This document shows positions 42,832 to 52,003 of a stretch of DNA of 64,000 nucleotides, in pieces. The stretch lies in contig NC_088347.1 in assembly GCF_036884655.1 (NCBI RefSeq), positions 13,140,001 through 13,204,000 of the forward strand, written 5' to 3'. Under the pieces are notes generated by a model. The model was not told the origin of the DNA. It saw only the letters and a program-made list of their open reading frames with translations, and made no database searches. Position numbers and translations under genes: made by a program. Within the stretch, counting starts at the first letter, position 1; the number at the start of each line of letters is the position of its first letter. This stretch comes from Musa acuminata AAA Group (lineage: Eukaryota; Streptophyta; Magnoliopsida; Zingiberales; Musaceae).

Positions 42832-43740
42832 CTTAGAACTTTAGATGAACACTTAAGAGAAAACTCAAGTTATGAGGACTGTGACGATGACTTGGCACTT
42901 CTAACAAGAAAATTCAAAAAATTCATTAAGAGAAATAAGTTTAAAAGTGACACAAAAAATAAACTTGAACCCAAAAAGGACCAAGTTATTTGCTACGAGT
43001 TCAAAAAGTCGGGACACTACAAAAGTAATTGTCCCCAAGCCAAGAAGAGAACATCAAAGAAGAAGGCGCTCAAAGCAACATAGGATGACTCGAGCATATC
43101 CGAAGAAGAAGAGTCCAACACCAAGCAAGTTACTCATTACGCCTTAATGGCCTTCGGAGAAGAGGTAACAAATTTAATTGATGCAGATTTATCATTTGAT
43201 GAATTATTAAATGCATTCCATAACTTATTTGATGAATGCAAAACAATTAGTAGAAAATATAAATTGTTGAAAAATAAGCATGATAGTCTTGTTAGTAATT
43301 TTGATAAATTGAAAACTGAATATCATGATAGTTTAGCTCAATGTGAAAAATGCCATGATCTAGAAACTCTCTAAAAGAAAAACTTGCTACTTAATGACAC
43401 CTTGAAGAAATTCGAGGTTGGTAGCAAGTCTTTGAACATGATCTTTGCAAACAAGGGTCACGTTCCCAAAAGAAGTGGAATCGGATTTGTGAGAAGTCCT
43501 CACCAAAATCTAACCATCTTCATAAAAGGCCCCATCTTACATGTTTGACACCAAAGCAAATGCAACTTTTGTTGCAAATATGGACACAAAACACATCAGT
43601 GTCCATTCAAGAAAATTAGTCCAAACAAATTAATTTGGGTTCCTAAAGGAACCATGATAAACTCTATACAACATGATAAATAATGTATATCAGTTTTTGA
43701 GGCACCCAAAAGCAAATGGGTACCTAAAAATTATTCTTTC
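42832..43740 (+). pseudogene. SIRE gag, 3' part
   Basis: Continues gag from codon about 228. Bases 42855-43083 include the first zinc knuckle (42991-43032) with its second Cys changed to Phe (CYEFKKSGHYKSNC). A stop follows at 43081, then 43147-43374 reads the NLIDADLSFDELLNAFH and KCHDLETL blocks. Another stop at 43372 precedes the RSGIGFVRSPH block and the intact second knuckle (CNFCCKYGHKTHQC, near 43561). It ends around the KWVPKN block at about 43730. Confidence 0.82.
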
Positions 43741-44340
43741 TTGTCGAGACATTCACCATCACAAGCTAGGAGCAAGAGATGGTACCTTGATAGTGGATGC
43801 TCAAGGCATATGACCGGAGATCCATCTCAATTCTCTAAACTCACTAGCATAGACGAAGGCTATGTCATCTTTGGAGACAACACAAGGGTAAAATCATTGG
43901 CAAAAGAACTATAGGTAACAAATCCAACTTCTTTATTGAAGATGTTTTGTTAGTTGATGGTTTAAAACATAACCTCTTAAGCATTTGTCAATTATGTGAT
44001 AAAGGATATATCGTCAAATTCGAATCTAATGCTTGCATCATTGAAAAACCACACAAAAACACATCTATGATTGCATTAAAATAGAATAACGTATACACCA
44101 TTAACATCAATGATCTTTGCAATGAAATATGTTTCTCGATTTTGAATAAGGATGCTTAGCTTTGGCATAGGAGATTAGGTCATGCTAGCATGAAACTAAT
44201 CATTCAAATATCATCCAAAGAACTTGTATGAGGAATTCCCCGTATCAAGTTCATCAAAGATAATGTGTGTGATGCTTGTCAATTAGGAAAATAAATTAAG
44301 AATAGTTTCAAATCTAAGAATCAAATAAGCACCTCTAGGC
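43741..44340 (+). pseudogene. SIRE protease and pre-integrase region
   Basis: Encodes SRRWYLDSGCSRHMTGD near 43775-43825, the aspartic-protease active site that is missing from the complete SIRE element. It then gives DGLKHNLLSICQLCDKGY and the pre-integrase zinc finger ([13 protein letters not shown]...CDACQLGK). At least four in-frame stops and a frameshift near 43890 show it is dead. Confidence 0.82.
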
Positions 44341-44872
44341 CCTTACAATTGATCCATATGGACTTGTTCGGACCAATCTCTACATCAAGCCTAGGAGGTA
44401 GCAAATACGCCTTTGTCATTATAGATGACTATATTAGATACACATGGACTTATTTCTTGAAACACAAAAATGAATGCTTTAGATATTTCACAAGTTTTGT
44501 AAACTTGTTCAAAATAAAAAGGGTTTTATGATTTCATCAATTCGAAGTGATCACGGTGGTGAATTTCAAAACCGTGATTTCAAGAATTTTGTGAATCTAA
44601 TGGATACAACCATAACTTCTCTACTCTAAGAAATCCTCAACAAAATGGAGTAGTAGAAAGAAAGAATAGAAATTTACAAGAAATGGCAAGAACCATGTTG
44701 AATAAACATAGCCTACCCAAATACTTTTGGGCCGAAGCCGTAAACACTACATGCTATATTTTGAATAGAGTTCTAGTAAGACCCTTACTCACCAAAACTC
44801 CCTATGAGTTGTGGAATAATAAAAAAACCTAATTTTTCATTTTTTTAAGTTTTTGGGTGTAAATGTTTTATC
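44341..44872 (+). pseudogene. SIRE integrase core
   Basis: Starts with the first catalytic Asp in IHMDLFGP (44349-44531 open), followed after a frameshift by the SDHGGEF block (second Asp) near 44550 and [13 protein letters not shown] (catalytic Glu) near 44640. It then gives the [30 protein letters not shown] block to about 44820. Frameshifts separate the three catalytic residues. Confidence 0.82.
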
Positions 44873-46793
44873 TTGAATAAAAAAGATGCCTTAGGAAAAT
44901 TTGATGCTAAATCAGATGAAGGAATTTTTCTTGGTTATTCTTCGGTTTCTAAAGTTTTTCGTATCTTCAATAAAAGAACTTTAATTATAGAAGAATCCAT
45001 TCATGTTGTTTTCAATGAGATTTCCGAAATCAAGAAAAATGATTTTGATGATGATGTTAACTTCGATTCTTTGAAATTAAATGAAACCCCTTCTCCAACT
45101 AGCAACTTGGATGCATCCATTTCTGAAACATCCTTACCCATGGATTGGAAGTATGTAGATGCTCATCCTAAGGAGCTAATCCTAGGAGACACATCTAAGG
45201 GGGTTCAAACATGTTCTTCTCTTAAAAAATTTTATGCCAACGCTGCTTTTCTCTCCCAAATTGAACCAAAATATATTGACGAAGCCATGAAAGATGATTC
45301 ATGGATTATCACAATGCAAGATGAGTTAAATCAATTTGAGAGAAATGAAGTGTGGAAGCTTGTTCCTAGGCCAAATGACCATTTAGTTATTGGTACTAAA
45401 TTGGTCTTTAGAAACAAGCAAGATGAATATGGTATCGTGGTTAGAAACAAGGCTAGATTAGTGGCCAAAGGTTTCAACCAAGAAGAAGGTATCGATTACG
45501 AAGAAACATTCGCTCTTGTGGCTAGATTAGAAGCCATAAGGATGCTCCTTGCCTATGCTAGTAATAATAATTTTAAGTTGTTTCAAATGAATGTTAAAAG
45601 CGCTTTTCTTAATGGCTTTATTTCTGAAGAAGTTTATGTTGAACAACCTCCCGGATTTGAAAATAATAGCCTTCCTAATCATGTATTTAAATTAATCAAA
45701 GCTCTCTATGGTTTAAAACAAGTCCCAAAGGCATAGTATGATAGACTAAGTACTTTTCTTATTGAAAATAATTTCACAAAAGACAAGGTCGATACTACAT
45801 TGTTTATCAAGGATTTTGAAAATAATTTTCTCATTGTTCAAATTTATGTTGATGATATTATTTTTGGTTCTACGAATGAACCCCTTTGTGAATCTTTTGC
45901 TAAAACCATGAGTCTCGAATTTGAAATGAGTTTGATGGGAGAATTAACATTTTTCTTAGGCTTACAAATTAAGCAACTAAGCAATGACAACTTTATTAGT
46001 CAAACTAAATATGCTTTAGATCTTTTGAAAATATTTAATATGGATAGCTCAAAAGCTATTAACACTCCTATGAGCACCTCTACTAAGTTAGAAGTTGATG
46101 AAAGTGGAGAAAGCTTTGATCAAAAAAGTTATAGGGGTATGATAGGAAGTTTACTTTACTTCACTAAAACTAGACCAGACATCATGTTCAGTGTAGGACT
46201 TTGTGCTATGTTTCAATCGAACCCTAAGATATCTCATCTCAAAGTGATTAAAAGAATATTTAGATATCTTAAAGGTACCATAAATCTAGGATTATGGTAT
46301 CCAAAGTCCGAGAATTTTGAGTTAATTGCTTATGCTGATGCGGATTTTGCTAGGTGTAGAGTAGATAGAAAAAGCACATCAGGAATATGTCAATTTTTGG
46401 GACATTCCCTTGTTTCCTGGTCATCTAAGAAACAAAACTCGGTTGCACTATCAACAACCAAAGCTGAGTATATTGCAGCTAGTGCATGTTGTGCACAAGT
46501 TGTGGATGAAAAATACCTTAGAAGATTATAAAGGCCATCTTAAAAACATTCCCATTAAATGTGATAACACAAGTGCAATATGTTTAACAAAGAATCTCAT
46601 TCAACACTCAAGAACAAAACATATTGATATTAGACATCACTTTATACGAGATCATGTCACTAATCATGATGTAATCATAGAGTTCATTGATACTAAGCAT
46701 CAACTAGCTAATATTTTTACAAAACCTCTAAGCGAAGAACAATTTGATTTCATTAGAAGAGAATTAGGAATGTTAATATGTCCGAATGCATGA
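44873..46793 (+). pseudogene. SIRE reverse transcriptase and RNase H
   Basis: Three open stretches in succession. Bases 44873-45736 cover the end of integrase, the linker and RT up to KALYGLKQ, where a Trp codon has become TAG. Bases 45800-46531 cover YVDDIIFGS through RNase H ([24 protein letters not shown]). Bases 46410-46793, in another frame, finish RNase H with [18 protein letters not shown] and LANIFTKPLSEEQF. About 90% alike by eye to the complete element, with few disabling changes. Confidence 0.85.
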
Positions 46794-48065
46794 ATTTGTT
46801 AAAATTAATTTTCGGACTTTATTGATTGAATGATCAAATCACTTGATGCCATGACATGCCTAAAATTACAAGTTGGAAATTATGTGTTTTGGATACAAAA
46901 ATTTCCATAACAATGAACCTGTTTTGTCTTCATGATTGTATTTGAAAATCTATAGTATAGTCTTGTCCAAATGCATGAAAGTATTAATTTCATTTTCGGA
47001 TTCTCTTAACTAGTGATATCCTAACAATCAGATTTTCTCGATATATTATTCTCTTCCTAACTTAATAAGCATATGTCATATCGAGTTTGATTCTCATCAT
47101 TTATTTTTGACATATGAAATCAACTAGCAAATACATCTCTCATACACTTATCATGTGAAAAATATTTTTTGAGAAATGGATTTGATGAAATGATTCCTAC
47201 TTGTAAATTCATTCTTATATTGATGATAGTGTTTTTATTTACAAGGATTTGTTTCACATACATATCTTGATCCTTGTAATAATGAAATATGATTTAATCT
47301 CTCATCGATTTTAACTTCATTCAAAGTAAACTCACAAATAGCTGGTATCACAAATAGCCTTCCTCCTTTATGCAAAATGATAATAACAAATAAAAAGGAA
47401 GAAGTATTCAAAGCTATCTCCATGTCATGTTTTCCTTGATATGTTTGCATAATTGGTATCCTATCACTCACTGATGGAAATTGACATGAACCTAGTTATG
47501 ACATGAATAATTACCGCACTTATGTTTAAAATTTACTTATATCGTTCTCCTTTTTGTTGATGACAAAGGGGGAGAAATATATGAATTGAGACTATGAGTG
47601 TCATATTTGAATGAAAAATATATGAATTGATGGTATGAGTGTCATATTTGCACTATGTTATTGTCATATCATGATAAAATATCAAGAACTTGCATAGCAA
47701 CTTTACTTATTGATATCTTGCCATGTTATGCTACGATTGCTAAACACTTGAAATGTTTGCTTTACATTAAGATATCAAAAGCTTAAATTGTAAATTTATA
47801 TGTTGATATCTTATGTTGAACCGCTACCATCATTCATATTTGAAATGTAAAACTTGAGAATGGATGTCAAGTTTTGACATCATTTTCAGTAAGATATATC
47901 ATGATAGGAATCATGATGGGAGTAATTGATACGGTTAAGAGTTCTTAACTTATCAATAAGTCTATTGAATTCAAAGACCTTGAATTCAAGAATGACTTAT
48001 CTCAAGTATGGCATATATATAGGGGGAGTTAAGGGTAACTCTGTTATCAATTGATTATCATCACC
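46794..48065 (+). other. 3' non-coding region of the plus-strand SIRE
   Basis: 1.27 kb between the pol stop and the purine tract, with no supported frame. It includes an internal AAAGGGGGAGA tract at 47565-47575 and a short local duplication around 47580-47650 ('aaatatatgaattga...tatgagtgtcatatttg' twice). It corresponds to 30901-31797 of the complete element but is longer. Confidence 0.65.
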
Positions 48066-48079
48066 AAAAAGGGGGAGAT
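48066..48079 (+). other. Polypurine tract of the plus-strand SIRE
   Basis: AAAAAGGGGGAGAT immediately before the LTR start TGTTGAATC. Confidence 0.9.
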
Positions 48080-49499
48080 TGTTGAATCTCATATTTTGAT
48101 GATGAAGTCAATTATCATTTGTTGTCTAATCCATATATTGAGATAAGTGTACAGGATTAACTACGATGAAAGTAAGACATGCTGCGGGAGTTGCACCGGA
48201 GTCAAGACTATGATCACGTTGGGAGTTCGAGCGTTCGATGGAAGTCCGGATGGTCATCGAAGTTTCTACGAGAACAAATCCGAGAAGTTCAGGAGCTTGC
48301 CAAAAGAAGCTCGTCGGAACTCGCCAAGTGGATCGTCCCAAGCCCAGGAGTTTGTCGGAAGTCCGCAGGAGCATCACCGAGGGTTCATCGGATGATCTAC
48401 AGAAGTTCACCGAAAGCTCGCCGAAAGAAGCGATTGACGCACTGGAGCAAGTTGCAGTAAATGACTTAAGAAACATCGTAGTTAGCACGATGATTAAGTT
48501 AGAAATGGGAGGTGATCCCATTAACTTAATCTTGGGGCAATTGGGCCTATGACAGACCCAAATTAGGCCGAATGGATCAGCCCATTCGGACCCAGATTTC
48601 TTGGCCAACGGTGGCACCGCCTGGGTCGGCGGTGGCACCGCCCAGGGCTTAGTCTCCAAGCTAAGCTGGGCGGTGCAACCGCCCCAAACAAGCGGTGGAA
48701 CCGCTTGAGCTCGGTCTCCGAGCTCTGCCAAGCGGTGCAACCGCCCTAGTCAAGCAGTGGCACCGCTTGGGCTCAATCTTCGAGCGAGACTGGGCAGTGC
48801 AACCGCCCCTGTCAGGCGGTAGCATCGCCAAAGCTCAGTCTTTGAGCTCTATCAAGCGGTTGTACCGCCTTAGTCATGTGGTAGTACCTCCAGGACCCCG
48901 AAAAATCCGGGAGATGATATTTTTTAGCTCCAAATTCAAACTAGTTTGGGGCCTGTATATACCCCATCCTTTCCTGCATGAAAGGGCACCGAAAATCCAA
49001 TCTTACTCTGTGATTTATAGAGCTCAAAAGTGTTGTATGAGTTAAAAGTCTTCCTTCCTCTTTTCTTCCAAATTTTGATCTGTCAAGAGAGGAAAGAAAA
49101 TTCTATAAGGGTTGTCTCCTAAGCCCGTCAAAAGGAGTAAAACTGTAAAAGGGTGGTTGGCCTTCACCTATTGAAGGAAGGCCTCTAGTGGACGTCGGTG
49201 ACCTCGTTGGAGGAGGAAGCCAAAAGTGGATGTAGGTCAAGATTGATTGAACTACTCTAAAATTGCGGTGCTCGCTAGTTTGCATTTATTCTTGCTGCTT
49301 ACCTTACTGCAAACCTCCATATGTGTTTTACTTCCTCTTTACTTTTGCTGCACTCCTTTATGAACTCACTTTCAAGTTAAGTTTCCAAAAACGGTTTTAT
49401 GTCGAAAACGATTTCATCGTACGGACGCAGTTTTAAACGTCGAAAGTTTTCCGCTGCACTAATTCACCATCCCCCCTCTTAGTGCTCTTGATCCTAACA
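48080..49499 (+). repeat. 3' LTR of the plus-strand SIRE
   Basis: 1420 bp, TGTTGAATCTCATATT...TCTTGATCCTAACA. TATA-like TATATA at 48956-48961. The GGCGGTGCAACCGCC-type array is at 48605-48890. A 204-codon minus-strand open frame across this LTR (48126-48740) has no relative outside LTRs. The LTR is followed directly by plus-strand Tork-like RT sequence. Confidence 0.88.
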
Positions 49500-50861
49500 A
49501 TACAAAATTCTTAGAAAATGACAAAATGAATGGGAGTGAAAAATCTCGAAGGATTAATTTTGATATTGAGGAGATTCAGGTTAATTCTCCCATATCATCT
49601 CCTATTCGAGAGATTGTTGTTCCTCAAATCAATGAGAGTATTGATGAGGGTGAACAACAAAATAACATCGAAGAACTCTGACATGAAATTGATGTCGCCA
49701 CTGATGATCTTGTAGAACAATCACAATTGGTAGATTTGAGAAGATCTCAAAGGAAAAGGAAACATGTCATTTCTAATGATTATGTGGTATATCTACAAGA
49801 ATCAGATTATAATATAGGAATAAAAAGAGACCCCTTATCATTTTCACAAGCCATAGAAAGTAACGATTTTAAAAAATGGTATGATGCAATGAAAGAAGAG
49901 TTAAAATCAAGGGTACATAATGGTGTTTGGGATCTCGTTGAATTACCCAATAATAATAAAAAAGTCGGTTGTAAATGGGTCTTTAAGATAAAACGTGACT
50001 CAATGGGCAATATCGAACGATATAAAGCCAAACTTGTGGCCAAAGGGTTTTATCAAAAAGGAAGGCATTAACTATAATAAGACTTTTTCTCTAATTTCTA
50101 AAAAGGGCTCATTGAGAATCGTCATGACATTAGTAGCTCATTATGATCTTAAGTTGTATAAGATGGATGTGAAAACAACATTTCTGAACGGGGATCTGGA
50201 TGATGCATCAGATGGATATGAAAACAGCATTTCTAAATGGGGATCTAGATGAGAAAATCAGCATTTCTAAACGGGGATCTGGATGAGAAAATCTATATGG
50301 AACAACCTAAAGGATTCATTGAAAAGGGAAAAGAAATCCATTTATGGCCTTAAACAAGCTTGTAGATAATGGTATATAAAGTTTCATAATACCATTACTT
50401 CCTTCGGATTTAAGGAAAATACTGTAGATCAGTATATATATATAAAGGTAAATGGGAGTAAGTTTATTATATTGATCTTATATGTGGATGATATTTTACT
50501 TGCCAGTAGTGATATTGGTTTATTACACGAAACCAAGATATTTCTCAATAAGAACTTTAAGATGGTTGATATGAATGAGGCAGCCTATGTTATTGACATT
50601 GAGATATTTAGAGATATATCTCAAGGATTATTAGGATTGTCTTAGAAAGGATATATAAATCGTATCTTGGAGAGATTTAATATGCAGCTTTGCTTAGCCA
50701 ATGATATACCTATTACTATAGGTGAAAAATTCAGTCAAAACCAGTGCCCAAGAAATGACTTAGAAAAGAATCAAATGAAGAATATTCCTTATAAGTGCGT
50801 AGTTGAAAGTCTATTATATGCTTAAACCTGTACAAGACCATATATCAGTTTTGTAGTTGCA
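49500..50861 (+). pseudogene. Copia reverse transcriptase, plus strand
   Basis: Resumes the plus-strand Tork-like copia after the SIRE insertion. Bases 49727-50071 encode the RT start (SFSQAIESNDFKKWYDAMKEELKS, VGCKWVFKIKRD, KAKLVAKGF). A frameshift follows, then a local triplication at about 50170-50295, then the catalytic YVDD at 50479-50490 and the KIFLNKNFKMVDMNEAAYVI block. Several stops are visible. Confidence 0.8.
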
Positions 50862-51335
50862 ATGTTGGAAAGATACCAAAGCAACCTAGGAATGGAACAT
50901 TGGAAAGCTACAAAGAAAGTAATGAGATATCTACAGGGGATGAAAGATTATATGCTCATATATAGGAGATCAGATCAGCTTGAAGTGACAGGATATTCAG
51001 ATGTTGATTTTATAAATTACCTCGATAGTAGGAAGTCTACTTCAGGATTTGTATTCTTGTTAGCTTGTAGGGCAATTTCTTGGAAAAGTATAAAGCAATT
51101 GCTTATTGCATCATCAACAATGGAAGCTGAATTTATGACATGCTTTGAGGCTACAAATCAAGCTTTATGGCTGCGAAATTTTATCTCAAAACTTGGTGTG
51201 GTCGACTCAATTGCTAGGTCACTGAAGATATTTTGTGATAACACTACAGTAATTTTCTTTTTTAAGAATGACAAGTACTCTAGTGGTTCCAATCACATTA
51301 AGATAAAATACTTGGTGGTCAGAGAAAGATTCTAG
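50862..51335 (+). pseudogene. Copia RNase H, plus strand
   Basis: 157 open codons: LERYQSNLGMEHWKATKKVMRYLQGMKDYMLIY, YSDVDF, DSRKSTSGFVFLLACRAISWKS and STMEAEFMTCFEATNQALWL, the copia RNase H signature that removes template RNA. It ends in a stop near 51333. Degraded homology continues to about 51450 (IADPLTKAL-type block near 51385). Confidence 0.82.
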
Positions 51336-51449
51336 AAACAATAAGTGTTAATTGAGAACTTGAGCATCACTATGATGATTGCTGATCCATTGACAAAAGC
51401 CTTACAATATAAAATATTTAAAGAACATGTTCTTAACTATATTAGGAAA

Positions 51450-51716
51450 GACTAACAATGTTATGGTACATAGAATGGAGTATGACATTGATGAAATATA
51501 ACCACTATGAATCGTATTGATAGTTCGACTTAATATAGTATTATTATGTTTATTGAATTTATTGACTTATTTTAAAAATTCATGACCATATATAAAATAT
51601 TTTTCAAAATTCTTTGGAATCTAGATAAAATTATTTTTCAAACAAATTTTATTTTGTTTCTTTTGATTTTGAATATCTCTTTTATATCTTATCAATTAAC
51701 GGGTCAAGTCGAAAAA
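51450..51716 (+). other. Copia 3' untranslated region
   Basis: AT-rich, matching (inverted) 8644-9070 of the minus-strand copy. It ends at the LTR start. No frame. Confidence 0.6.
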
Positions 51717-52003
51717 TTTTAGATTTTGTGGCCCTTTATAATTGGATAATATGTATAATATAACTAATTGGGTTCTGTTGAAATATTTTAACAGTTATTT
51801 CCTCAACTCTCTCCCTCAAATCATCAATCTAGTTGGTCGGATAGGAAAAGATGAGAAATGATCTACTCCTTGTAGATTCCGTAGCGATCAAACAGAAATA
51901 TATGATCAGATGACATCAAATAAGGTACGCATCATATCTATGTATTTGATTTCAATCTTGACATAAAAGGTATTTTCGTATTTTAATACAGCATATGCTT
52001 ATA
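51717..52003 (+). repeat. 3' LTR of the plus-strand Tork-like copia
   Basis: About 287 bp, corresponding to the LTR start (TTTAGATTTTGTGG, with the terminal TG lost) and the LTR end (GCTTATA). The middle, including the TATA-box part seen in 23528-23844, is deleted. After 52003 the sequence is not element-derived as far as can be seen. Confidence 0.7.

Larger units (their letters stand above)
27598..49499 (+). mobile_element. 5'-truncated SIRE-type copia, plus strand, with nested insertions
   Basis: It begins within the first codons of gag at 27598, so its 5' LTR, PBS and gag start are missing. It ends with a full 3' LTR at 48080-49499. Gag is split over 27598-27890, 39191-39513 (duplicated at 41010-41332) and 42832-43740. 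Protease and pol follow at 43741-46793, then a 1.3-kb 3' region, purine tract and LTR. Comparison with the complete element 28704-38500 gives the domain assignment. It sits inside the integrase-RT junction of the plus-strand Tork-like copia. Confidence 0.85.
23528..52003 (+). mobile_element. Tork-like Ty1/copia element, plus strand, split by SIRE
   Basis: Same family as 7841-23526. Order: truncated 5' LTR (23528-23844), PBS (23847-23858), leader, gag (25534-26313), protease (26395-26450), integrase (26524-27597), then after the nested SIRE block the RT (49500-50860), RNase H (50862-51335) and 3' LTR (51717-52003). About 100 bases between integrase and RT are missing at the SIRE junction, judged against the minus-strand copy. 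All frames are broken. Confidence 0.8.

Noticed and set aside
48126..48740. 204-codon minus-strand open frame
   Set aside because: It lies wholly within the SIRE 3' LTR and runs across the GGCGGT array. The equivalent frames in other LTRs are broken, so it is not a conserved gene.
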